Below are positions 1 to 7,420 of a DNA stretch of 13,920 bases, in pieces (within the stretch, counting starts at the first letter, position 1; every line of letters begins with the position of its first letter). Under the pieces are notes generated by a model that saw only the letters and a program-made list of their open reading frames with translations, did not search any database and was not told the DNA's origin. Location of the stretch: the NCBI GenBank assembly GCA_001247695.2, contig LGRX02014050.1, positions 1 through 13,920 of the forward strand, in the 5' to 3' direction. The position numbers and the translations under genes were made by a program. This DNA is from Cymbomonas tetramitiformis. Lineage: Eukaryota; Chlorophyta; Pyramimonadophyceae; Pyramimonadales; Pyramimonadaceae.

Positions 1-396
1 AGCGCACCAGGAGCACATCCGGTGGGGTCGAAGTCTGCATACCCGCAGTATATCCGGTGGGGTCCAGGTCAGCATACCCGCAGCACATCCGGTGCGGTCC
101 AGGTCAGCGCACCAGGAGCACATCCGTAAATGGGGTTAGCATACCCGCAGTACATCCGGTGGGGTCCAGGTCAGCATACCGCAGCACATCAGGTGGGGTC
201 CAGGTCAGCGCGCTCTGGAGCACATCCGGGTGGGTCCTGGTCAGGAGCCGCCTGGAGCACATCCAGTGGGGTCCAGGTCAGCATCCCGCAGCACATCCGG
301 TGTGGGGTCCTGGTCAGAGCGCCTGGAGCACATCCAGTGGGGTCCAGGTCAGCGCACCCGGAGCACATCCGGTGGGGTCGAAGTCAGCACATTCGC
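1..396. repeat. 35-bp tandem satellite, about 11 copies, running off the left edge
   Basis: Degenerate head-to-tail units of about 35 bp, each starting near GGTGGGGTCCAGGTCAG and ending in CACATCC. Two unit types occur: A (CATACCCGCAG before CACATCC) and B (GCGCACCAGGAG or GCCTGGAG before CACATCC). The order from the left is roughly B A A B A A B B A B B. Because 35 is not a multiple of three, the open frames crossing it are by-products of the repeat and I do not call a gene. Several units have small indels (copy near 126-157 is about 32 bp). The array decays around 390. Confidence 0.9.
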
Positions 397-560
397 AAAC
401 CAGAAAAGTTGTAGCTATAGCACGAATACCAAGCAGGAAGCGTTTGAGGGTTCATTTCTGTGCTGATCGTTTAGCAATCATGGGCAAGGGGGGTTTCCAC
501 GGGTAGATTGGGCCGATCACCATGTTCGATGAGGTTATAGGGGCTTTGGGAGGGGGGGAG

Positions 561-652
561 GGGGGTTGGAATTGGTGGTAGACGCTTTTGTCGAGGACAA
601 GGGGATGATGTTCGTGGGCCGGCTCAACTATGCGGGCACAAAGAGCTGCAAG
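561..652 (+). CDS. Fucosyltransferase-family gene, candidate N-terminal exon (start uncertain)
   Basis: Reads LELVVDAFVEDKG then MMFVGRLNYAGTKSCK and ends AAG before GTGGGC (donor 653-654), phase 0. That joins in frame to the exon at 1120 and gives a Tyr...Cys...CYF arrangement expected just before the CYFxPLSxC segment. The acceptor is unclear: AG at 559-560, 580-581 or 594-595 could serve, and the upstream tract is G-rich rather than pyrimidine-rich. I therefore hold the 3' boundary with more confidence than the 5' one. Confidence 0.5.
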
Positions 653-3600
653 GTGGGCTGTGAGACCGGGAGGAGATTTCATATGCTTGGTGGGTGGTGA
701 GCACACATGACGGGTGCATGTTCTCTTGAGGTAAACGACTGGACGGGTGGATGCTCTCTCAAGGTAAATAAGTGGACGGGCGGATGTTCTCTCGAGGTAA
801 AGGATTGGACAGACGGATGTTCTCTAGAGGTAAATGCTTGGACGGGTGGATGTTCTCTCGGGTTAAATGCTTGGACTATTGATGCGCGCACCGGCGGTCA
901 CCAGCGCTCCGAGTACACTCATAAAGCCCTCCTTCACTCCTTCAGATTGCAACGTGCCCCCTCATGGCTTTGGAGCATTCCTCCAGGTCCCATCCGCGCC
1001 TGCGTGCCACCCCAAGGCTTTTCACCATTGCCTTGGCACACCGAAATATTCCGGGGATGCCCTCTTGGAAGGGGGCCACTTTGGGGTTGAGGGGGGCGGA
1101 GAATGCACTTGGTGTGCAGAAACTTGGTAGGCTGCACGACATAGAGTGCTACTTTAAGCCGCTCAGCGAGTGTCGCGATGTGCGGCAGCAGAAGTTCCAC
1201 GAGTGAGTGCCCGCCTGCACCTCGCCTGCCGACACTGCCCGACCACCTCCCCTGCACCGCCGCTGCCTCCCCAATTCACTGTGACGCAGCCACCACCACA
1301 AAATCGGTGTACAGCCCCCGCGCCTCTACCTCCCCCCCTTGTGTTGCAGCATGAGCCCGGCCACCACGAGCTCGAGCCGGTGCCATAGAATTCAGGGACG
1401 GCTTCATTGCATTGGGAGTTGCACCATGATGGGCATCAGCGTGGTAAAACGAGCGAATAGGAGGGCGTCGAGGTGTCAGGTACAAGGAGCCCAACGTGCG
1501 CAACAATCGGTGCGTGGCGGCGCGGCTGCAGGGACGCTGCAGCAACGTGAACTCGTACCTCGCGGCCAAGATCCCCCAGAGGTGCCGCAGTCCCCCCTCG
1601 TTTCTGCAGAATGTGCCCTCGAGGAGGGTCCGTCGATTTTGGTTGACCTGAGCCCATCTGTCAGCTGGTTCTGGGATTGCACCATTAGCTATTCATAACT
1701 TGAGAACACCAAAAACCTACAACCTTCCAAAAGCTATGCCCAAAACTTGTAGTAGAAAAGAAGAAGCACTGGATAATGCAGCAGTGGAAAGATTCCGTGG
1801 TGCATTTTGTGACCATATTTCATCTTACAAGCTGCACCTTGAGCGTGCCCGATGTTGGGAGTGTAACCGGCTTCTTTGTGCGGAGTGTGCTATGTTCAAC
1901 CACAACAATGACAAGGGATACATGAAGACCTTTCACATTCCAAACTTTAAGCACAAGAACATGTGCCTGTGTGTCGCATGCGCAGAATACGTGCAGTTCA
2001 AGTTGGATATGGGTATAATTAAATGGGTTGTGCCCCCACGTGACCCTAACAAGTAGAAACCGGATGCGAATAGGTCGTGGTAAGGAGCAAAATCGGGCAA
2101 CTAGGACATTCCGCGAACAGTAGTCTACAATAACAATACTCTTATTATAATATAACATTTGTCTTGCTTTCGCATGCTGTTTCTATTCGCATCCGGTTTC
2201 TACTTGTTAGGGTCACGTGGGGGCACAACCCATTTAATTATACCCATATCCAACTTGAACTGCACGTATTCTGCGCATGCAACACACAGGCACATGTTCT
2301 TGTGCTTAAAGTTTGGAATGTGAAAGGTCTTCATGTATCCCTTGTCGTTGTTGTGGTTGAACATAGCACACTCCGCACAAAGAAGCCGGTTACACTCCCA
2401 ACATCGGGCACGCTTAAGGTGCAGCTTGTAAGGTGAAATATGGTCACAAAATGCACCACGGAATCTTTCCACTGCTGCATTATCCAGTGCTTCTTCTTTT
2501 CTACTACAAGTTTTGGGCATAGCTTTTGGAAGGTTGTAGGTTTTTGGTGTTCTCAAGTTATGAATAGCTGATGGTGCAATCCCAAAACCAGCTGACGGAT
2601 GGGCTCAGGTCAACCAAAATCGACGGACCCTCCTCGAGGGCACATACACAATAGCTGAATGCTGGCAAACCCTACACAGCTTGCATGCTGGGCATATGCT
2701 GTGCAAGCTGAAAGCGCGCGAAGGCGGCGGTGCTGAGTGGCAGATACATGACACAAGGGAATTTCTGGTGGCGCTCGGCAATGTTACGATACGTCTTCCA
2801 GGTGCGGCAGCTCACGCGCGTGGACCAATGGCAGTCTTCTAGGTGCGGCAGCTCACGCGCGTGGACCAATGGCGGTCTTCCAGGTGCGGCAGCTCACGCG
2901 CGTGGACCAATGGCGGTCTTCCAGGTGCGGCAGCTCACGCGCGTGGACCAATGGCGGCCGGGCTGGAGAGTAAGCTGCCATAGTCTGCGTGTTCAGATGC
3001 CTCAGAGGTGTCAGTGCGTTCCACGCATGGCGAAGGTGGCGAGCGGCTGATCGGTGAGCTCACGAGGGGGTGGAGGGGGGCGTCTCACTGCCTCGCAGCT
3101 GAACGAGGGCACCATGAAGTCGATCGCACTCGAGAAGCTGAAGGTGAAGATTGGATTCAAGCATCCTATCATCGGTGAGGGATACCCTGACTGGTTGTGT
3201 CTTCAATGAGCCTGACAGGGGAGGGGTTCAGGTAGTTTATCTCGGCATCTAGCAGTGGATAGAAATTAAAAAAATGCCCTTTGGGCGTATGATCATATAA
3301 ATTTCCCGGCCCTGCTCTCGTTCGAGAGCAGTGGATCGAGCACACTTGCAGGCGGTGCAATTGCGTTGCGGGGGGAGAGCTTGTTGTCACCCCGAGAGGT
3401 TTCGTTGAGGGGAGCCATGGCCCACGTCACACAGGGTTGCACGTACGTCACGGCGATGCTTGTCACACGACCACTAGAAGGGGGACTTGCGCAGGCCTGA
3501 AGAAATATCTCCCACACTTGCGGGTAGGCTTGCCCTCTCGTAGTTACCCGGCTCGTGTGACTCTCAGCGGTGAAATATCGAGGAAGGATCGATACCTGTC

Positions 3601-4996
3601 TCTACAGGCAGTTGTCAAATTTCGCTCCCTTCGGGGCATCTTTCTTTGTTCTGGTGCGTGCTGCTGCGCCTGCCCAAAGGAGCTTGTAACCGATGACACT
3701 TGGTATAGCCACCTTGTCGAGTTGGTCGCAATGTTTGAGGGTATGTCTGAGATCGATGAGGAGGATATGGCGGGCAGACAATGGCGACGCGGTATAAAAC
3801 AAAGCGTGTCTACCTTGCCACGGACGACGAGAAGGTGCTCGCAGAAGCGCGGAACAACACCGAGTTCCAGTTTGTGCTGAGCGACACAAGCCGCAAGCTG
3901 CTGGAAAGCACTGAACAAATAGAGTATCGCAAGGTGGCGTCTCCTCACCTGCTCCTCGTCATGCTGACACTCGCCCTTTGCGGTTTCAGCTTCTTCCAGA
4001 CTCCGCCCTCCACGCTCTCTTCTTGCCAGGTCGTCGTGACCTTTGCCACTCCACAGAATCATATCCTCATTATTACCAGCACCCTCGTGGAATATGCCGC
4101 TCCGCGGGCGTTGATAGGGTCCGTGCACTGTGTTACAGGACTTGTGGGATGGAAGCAGCAGCAAGGGAGACAGGTGCACTGTCACACCACCTGGCTGAGT
4201 ACCCTCGCCGTTTGTTTCGTTGGCGTTGTTTTTCTTTTTTTGCGTGCTCCTACTGCATCCGCAGTATTTGTTTCTCCGCGGCCGGTTGTGGTTCACCAAC
4301 TGGCGTGGGCCGCGTGTATTTGCCCTTGGCACTCGCGGGCATCCATGATGGCATGAAGACATCGAAGCTTGCGTGATGAGTGCACGTGATTTGAAATAGG
4401 ATGTCGGTATCTGAGAGTATGCGTGAGCCTGAGGGATGCGGCGGAGTTGTGAGTTGGCATGTACAGCATCACACTATCCACGATTCAAGACCTTTTATTA
4501 CTGGCTGAGGTGTGCGGCCATCTATGCTTCACGTGCTCCCCGCCTGGGTATGGTGTGTGTGCTAAATATGCTTGGTGGCATGTAGAGCAATATATGCGCG
4601 CCTCACCATCACGACCTTTACTGCAGCGAGCACTTCACGCACAGCGCCTATTCTGCATTGGAATTCCTGAGTTCGAACGATGAGTGTAGCGAACATTATG
4701 ATGCGCCCCAGTCGATTTTTCTTGTTCAAGTTTGCATGGCAGTTAATGAGTGGATAGTATCAGAACGTTGAAGTGAGTTGTGGAATATCCTCGAATCTTT
4801 CTTTGTGATGAGCAGGGATGTGGAAGGGGTTGTGCCTCAGACAGACTACCTCGTTCTGCAGTTGTTGTCAAATCTTTCGCGGATGGCACTGGAGCTTGCG
4901 GCAGGGGCAAAGAAGCAGTTGCCCCCGTTTATCAGCCTGGATGGACCATGGTGCCCACACTGGCGCATGTGCGAGGAGCGTTTCAATAAATACTGA
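561..4996 (+). CDS. Fucosyltransferase-family protein (FUT8/NodZ-like, GT23-type fold), multi-exon gene, 5' end missing
   Basis: Predicted to transfer fucose from GDP-fucose to a glycan in the Golgi, by family; acceptor unknown. Exons as assembled: about 561-652, 1120-1202, 1480-1581, 2744-2801, 3099-3174, 3435-3523, 3778-3933, 4139-4173, 4467-4509, 4841-4996. All introns are GT-AG and every junction keeps phase; from 1120 on the exons total 798 nt. Motifs in order: IECYFKPLSEC, FWWRSAMLRYVF, IGFKHPIIG, LHVRHGDAC (the HxRxxD-type GDP-fucose-binding motif), RVYLATDD (as in FUT8), IQDLLLLAE, LLSNLSRMALELA (the family's third motif) and PPFISLDGPWCPHW. The N-terminal membrane anchor is not seen and probably lies to the left. 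The third motif is unusual: where relatives have a Cys-Asp-x-Phe-Val-Gly core, this reads TDYLVLQ. Family call is firm, acceptor specificity is not, and the two first exons are the least certain. Confidence 0.82.
718..881. repeat. 33-bp tandem repeat, five copies, inside a fucosyltransferase-gene intron
   Basis: Copies start at 718, 751, 784, 817 and 850 with exactly 33-bp spacing; the last is slightly short. The unit runs ATGTTCTCTCGAGGTAAAY and ends GGACGGGTGG. Read on the + strand it encodes an 11-residue repeat of the form CSLEVNDWTGG; read on the other strand it is also open. Four of the five copies contain GAG or AAG directly before GTAAA, a good 5' splice-site match; the fifth has lost it (GGGTTAAAT). 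It lies between the exons ending at 652 and starting at 1120. Confidence 0.92.
1120..1202 (+). CDS. Fucosyltransferase-family gene, CYFxPLSxC exon
   Basis: Acceptor GGTGTGCAG at 1111-1119, donor GTGAGTGCC from 1203. Encodes KLGRLHDIECYF then KPLSECRDVRQQKFH plus two bases (phase 2). The CYF-P-S-C segment is typical of the N-terminal half of this family. A later acceptor (TTGGTAG, ending 1130) is also possible. An optional further 30-nt exon at 1350-1379 (strong pyrimidine tract and TTGCAG before it, GTGCCA after it) would also keep frame, but its sequence is low-complexity and I left it out of the model. Confidence 0.72.
1480..1581 (+). CDS. Fucosyltransferase-family gene, exon before the inverted-repeat intron
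   Basis: Acceptor GTGTCAG ends at 1479; donor GTGCCG begins at 1582. It takes two bases from the preceding exon and leaves AG (phase 2) for the next. Encodes YKEPNVRNNRCVAARLQG then RCSNVNSYLAAKIPQ, with the terminal Arg completed by the exon at 2744. The KIPQRY...FWWRS run made by that join matches the family pattern of a Pro-rich turn followed by a Trp-Trp-Arg helix. Confidence 0.7.
1736..2056 (+). CDS. Cysteine-rich 106-aa protein, left copy in the inverted repeat, function unknown
   Basis: Not recognised. ATG at 1736, stop TAG at 2054-2056. The N-terminal third is basic and hydrophilic. The centre has RARCWECNRLLCAEC followed by FNHNN (Cx2Cx4Cx2C then His), then FHIPNFKHKN and CLCVAC, so a pair of zinc-binding knuckles is likely. 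It ends IIKWVVPPRDPNK. The same frame is open upstream to 1652, with a possible acceptor (CCATTAG) at about 1687, so it may be the terminal exon of a longer gene, perhaps a transposase whose C-terminal zinc-binding tail is all that remains. It differs from the right copy at two residues (Ser for Pro, Glu for Lys). Confidence 0.6.
   Translation: MPKTCSRKEEALDNAAVERFRGAFCDHISSYKLHLERARCWECNRLLCAECAMFNHNNDKGYMKTFHIPNFKHKNMCLCVACAEYVQFKLDMGIIKWVVPPRDPNK
2200..2520 (-). CDS. Cysteine-rich 106-aa protein, right (inverted) copy, function unknown
   Basis: Mirror copy of the reading frame at 1736-2056, on the opposite strand so that the two converge on the 109-bp spacer. The ATG is at 2518-2520. Four differences fall in the frame: two change a residue (ISPYKLHLKRARC here against ISSYKLHLERARC) and two are silent. 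All cysteines and histidines of the putative zinc-binding core are kept. With so few changes, selection on the protein cannot be judged. It would be antisense within the fucosyltransferase pre-mRNA. Confidence 0.6.
   Translation of the reverse strand: MPKTCSRKEEALDNAAVERFRGAFCDHISPYKLHLKRARCWECNRLLCAECAMFNHNNDKGYMKTFHIPNFKHKNMCLCVACAEYVQFKLDMGIIKWVVPPRDPNK
2677..2710. repeat. Small imperfect hairpin beside the inverted repeat
   Basis: CAGCTTGCA (2677-2685) pairs with TGCAAGCTG (2702-2710) across a 16-nt loop that itself contains TGCTG twice. It lies between the right arm of the large inverted repeat and the next exon, in the same intron. Confidence 0.6.
2744..2801 (+). CDS. Fucosyltransferase-family gene, WWR exon ending in the 41-bp repeat
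   Basis: Acceptor GAGTGGCAG ends at 2743; donor GTGCGG begins at 2802. Encodes YMTQGNFWWRSAMLRYVFQ, one extra base at the start completing the previous codon, phase 0 at the end. The next exon (LNEGTMKSIALEK) continues as relatives do, with no inserted residues, which argues that the first of the four repeated donor sites is the normal one. The last nine bases of the exon are part of the tandem repeat. Confidence 0.8.
2793..2956. repeat. 41-bp tandem repeat, four copies, spanning an exon-intron junction
   Basis: Copies begin at 2793, 2834, 2875 and 2916, exactly 41 bp apart and nearly identical. Each begins GTCTTCCAGGTGCGGCAGC, i.e. the last nine exon bases plus the donor, and ends GTGGACCAATGGCG or CAGT. 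Copy 2 has CTAG for CCAG at the junction. Three periods are 123 nt, so use of donor 4 instead of donor 1 would add 41 residues without shifting frame (the frame is open throughout); donors 2 and 3 would shift it. Confidence 0.95.
3099..3174 (+). CDS. Fucosyltransferase-family gene, exon before the HVRHGD motif
   Basis: Acceptor CTGCCTCGCAG ends at 3098; donor GTGAGGG begins at 3175. Encodes LNEGTMKSIALEKLKVK then IGFKHPII plus one base (phase 1). In the family this is the helix leading to the strand just before the HxRxxD-type motif, and the split glycine (G|GG) joins exactly to LHVRHGD in the next exon. Confidence 0.85.
3435..3523 (+). CDS. Fucosyltransferase-family gene, HVRHGD donor-binding exon
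   Basis: Acceptor GTCACACAG ends at 3434; donor GTAGGC begins at 3524. Encodes (G)LHVRHGDACHTTTRRG then TCAGLKKYLPHLR, phase 0 at the end. His-x-Arg...Asp here corresponds to the GDP-fucose-binding motif of FUT8 and NodZ; the form HVRHGD rather than FUT8's HVRRTD resembles the NodZ and algal or protist versions. Confidence 0.88.
3778..3933 (+). CDS. Fucosyltransferase-family gene, YLATDD exon
   Basis: Acceptor GCGGGCAG ends at 3777; donor GTGGCG begins at 3934; both phase 0. Encodes TMATRYKTKRVYLATDDEK, then VLAEARNNTEFQFVLSD and TSRKLLESTEQIEYRK. RVYLATDD is nearly identical to FUT8's second motif. This is the largest exon of the gene together with the last one (52 codons). Confidence 0.92.
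4139..4173 (+). CDS. Fucosyltransferase-family gene, 35-nt microexon
   Basis: Acceptor GTGTTACAG ends at 4138; donor GTGCAC begins at 4174. Encodes DLWDGSSSKGD plus AG. It is needed because the flanking exons are out of phase without it: the upstream exon ends in phase 0 and the exon at 4467 starts with a single leftover base. The microexon starts in phase 0, ends in phase 2 and so repairs the frame, and supplies the loop that relatives have between the IEYR and LLDLLLL segments. Confidence 0.75.
4467..4509 (+). CDS. Fucosyltransferase-family gene, IQDLLLLAE exon
   Basis: Acceptor CATGTACAG ends at 4466; donor GTGTGCGG begins at 4510. Encodes (S)ITLSTIQDLLLLAE, phase 0 at the end. Corresponds to the helix in relatives that runs straight into the third conserved motif, which is on the next exon. 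Confidence 0.82.
4841..4996 (+). CDS. Fucosyltransferase-family gene, terminal exon
   Basis: Acceptor GTGCCTCAG ends at 4840; stop TGA at 4994-4996. Encodes TDYLVLQLLSNLSRM, ALELAAGAKKQLPPF, ISLDGPWCPHWRMC and EERFNKY. The SNLSRxALEL and FISLDGPWCPHW segments are diagnostic. A later acceptor (TTCTGCAG, ending 4861) would drop TDYLVLQ and shorten the motif, so I prefer the earlier one. Confidence 0.9.
   Translation, partial: TDYLVLQLLSNLSRMALELAAGAKKQLPPFISLDGPWCPHWRMCEERFNKY
4985..4990 (+). promoter_or_regulatory. AATAAA polyadenylation signal overlapping the last codons
   Basis: AATAAA falls within the codons for the last Asn-Lys of the fucosyltransferase-family protein, eight bases before the end of the stop codon. 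If used as the near-upstream element the 3' UTR would be only a few tens of bases. The motif is short and could be chance. Confidence 0.35.
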
Positions 4997-7420
4997 GATC
5001 TACGGATCGAATTAGTGGCGCCGTGTTAAGGAAGAAAGCACGGGTTTCTCCTGCGTATGCAGATTATCTTTATTCCGTGTCGATGTGCTTATCCTGGGAT
5101 CCATTATTTTGCATATGTGCACATGTGCTCGTCCTTGGACTAATTCCTTTGGCACCATATAGTCACAGAAGATCGGCTGCACTGTATCCCCACACCGGGA
5201 TCAAAGGATTTAGCAACACTTCGGAACACTTATCCGGATTCTCCGGAGATCACTGATACAGAACCGGACCCCTTGAGCCTCACTAGACCACCTGAATGCC
5301 TCTGCAGCAGAACTGCCAGCGCAGCGCTGCTGTGCCACTGAGTGAAGCCGGTCCACCTATATCCCCATGCTGTCCGACCCATCTCCCCATCACCAAGCCT
5401 GCGCTCCGAATTACCACCGTGCTCCCTGCCTGCCCCAAAGCCTGGTCCCTCACAACACACACACAGTGTCCCAAAAGCTGCGCGCGCACGCGCACGCGTG
5501 TGCGAATGGATTTGGACTTGCTTTGGTGATGGATCACAAATCAAACAGAAAGGAAACCCGCATCAAAGAAAGCCGCCGCCGTGCCTTGCTCAGAGGATCA
5601 AACCATGATACACGCACACTGTTAGTGAATGGCCGACGATCAACAACTACCGCTGCTGGAAGTACTAGCTATGGAAACCCTCAGTCCACCTGTGGGGTTC
5701 CAATTTCCCCAGGCTTGCTTATACATCCGAGAGTCTTGGTGTGGTCCCCTGGCAGGCCCACATGAGAAGTTTGAGGGAAGGGCATTACTGTGCCGGGGCA
5801 CTAGACTAATATACTCAGAAGTTGTTTTTGTTTGAACATGTAAAGGTACAATATTCTTTTTGCATTACATCATTGGAACAAGGCCCGATTAGTTAGGTGT
5901 CAACGTTCGTTACGATCTGAGTCCCGAAGCCCGTACACTTTTCAAGTGCTCTATTTATTGCAACTCAGGCAACTCGGTCCACCGACCCAACTACCCGATG
6001 TCATATCACGATGCACCGTTTGGTTTCGACCCGATCATATCTCGATTCATCCCATTCCTGATTCAATGCTACATCTTCGATTTTGATGTCTCGTTGACAA
6101 ACTATCCCGGTGACGGTCATGCAGTACTGTCATATTATCATGCCGCCATCGGGCCATATTATCAACCCCCAGACATCTGATACTCATTTTCATCGCCTCT
6201 TCAATCTAAACCCGAATTCGACCATAGTCCGATGATCTGACCAAGTGTCACCATGATTGTCATACTACTGTCTTGTCATATTATCACACCCCGGACATCT
6301 GGTACTCATTCTTCTCGTATTCGCAAACCCAATTTCACTGTCACCGTGCAACCCCACGATACCCTTACGACGACTCAACTCCGTCAATCACGCAGTGCCT
6401 CCGGGCACAACTCTCCCCCCCTTAGGAGTGATCTGCCTCCTGGGATTACTCCTACTAAGGAATCAATCTAAGTTCCAATCTTTAGGTTCTCTGGTTCCTC
6501 TTTTGCATCATTGTCCTACCGCTACTCGGACACCACTTTCGTCCACGGAGGGTGCTAGACGGAAATCTAAGGCGGGTCTTCAGTCTCGCGAAGGCGTAGG
6601 GTCCGAAAAGGTAGGCGCACTGATGGCATCTCCCATCTGTATGCGCATGGAGTCGGCGCGACGCGCAGCGTAGTAAAGATGTAAATGATGCCGCACTCGT
6701 CCAGATCATGTGGGTTCCAGTAAGGTGTCCCATACATACAGTAAGTGTATGTCAGCGGAGAGGGGGAGTCGCGGCATCACCGGACGGACACATGACGCAT
6801 TATGATGACGCCCTCGAGGGTTCCTGCATGAACCAATGATCTGGTTGCAGGGGGTCAATGATGTGCGTGTTGCCCTTCAACCTCTCCTCCTTGCACCGAG
6901 CACACTCCGCGGGAGTTCGCTACACGTGAGCTTCCGTCCGATCATCTACCACGACCACCTCGGGTACTGTTGAGTAATCGTGAGCAGCAAAGGTGTCGTA
7001 TCCGCTGACGTAGGGCTTAAAGCGGGGTGTGCGAACAGGTTGTGTACCCGCCTGTGAGGGGGGAAATGTAGGTAGTAAACCGCTGGTGCTCCTCTGTCCG
7101 CGGTCGGTATGGCTATGCGCGTGGCTAAAGAAGCGCTATGATACAGGAGCTGGTCCATGTCAGCGCTTTGTAAGTTTTGTGCAAAAAAGGCGGTCCATTA
7201 CTCTCTTAGTGAGGAGGCGCGCCTCCACCCACATCAGATCCCCGACTGCATGCTCTCGTTGTCCTCACCGTCGAGGCTGGCCCAACTCCGGCTGTTGCCT
7301 GGCGTCCCGCAATTGCGACGAAGATTTCGCAGCCACTTCGTGTGCGGTGCCTCCTGCTCTCCTTGTTCGTCGTGCAGCTGTGGATTGGGCAGCTTCCAGG
7401 AATGTACCAGCCACGACGGT
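4997..7420. other. No gene recognised
   Basis: About 2.4 kb without a reading frame I can defend. Open frames of 60-138 codons occur but overlap in several frames and show no conserved motif or flanking splice pattern. 5830-6330 is more AT-rich than the surroundings. A GCGCGCGCACGCGCACGCG alternating purine-pyrimidine run lies at about 5480-5500 and could favour Z-DNA. Confidence 0.5.
6155..6310 (+). repeat. Pair of 34-bp direct repeats 122 bp apart
   Basis: CATATTATCAACCCCCAGAC... (6155-6188) and CATATTATCACACCCCGGAC... (6277-6310), both ending TACTCATT, with about four differences. A third partial match (TACTGTCATATTATCA) precedes the first copy. Probably the remains of an old 122-bp duplication in non-coding DNA. 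Confidence 0.6.

Larger units (their letters stand above)
1611..2645. repeat. Long inverted repeat: 463-bp arms (1611-2073, 2183-2645), 109-bp spacer
   Basis: Comparing the arms base by base gives seven differences in 463, with no indels; all seven are transitions, three of them C/T at CpG. Each arm holds one complete copy of the cysteine-rich reading frame plus about 125 bp of its upstream sequence. The spacer (2074-2182) is AT-rich in its second half. The whole structure lies in the fucosyltransferase intron 1582-2743, which would be only about 127 nt without it. I see no obvious target-site duplication and no known transposon ends. Origin could be a foldback element or an inverted duplication by template switching. 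Confidence 0.97.

Noticed and set aside
57..506. Coding gene over the 35-bp satellite
   Set aside because: All frames are open because of the repeat composition, the unit length is not a multiple of three, and indels occur between units.
1700..1735. Non-ATG (TTG) start for the cysteine-rich frame
   Set aside because: In a nuclear eukaryotic gene the ATG at 1736 is the likelier start; upstream residues may belong to a spliced exon instead.
1611..2645. Classical DNA transposon with terminal inverted repeats
   Set aside because: The arms are 463 bp and contain whole gene copies, no internal transposase or target-site duplication is visible, so only a foldback or inverted duplication is supported.
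3099..3174. Exon of an M13-type peptidase
   Set aside because: KVKIGF briefly suggested it, but the exact in-phase join to the HVRHGD exon and the following family motifs place it in the fucosyltransferase gene.
3544..4362. 272-codon minus-strand open frame
   Set aside because: It lies antisense to confidently assigned fucosyltransferase exons and introns and has no conserved motif; the + strand reading explains the region.
5463..5510. Z-DNA-forming regulatory element
   Set aside because: A short alternating CG/CA run exists, but nothing around it suggests a promoter or function.
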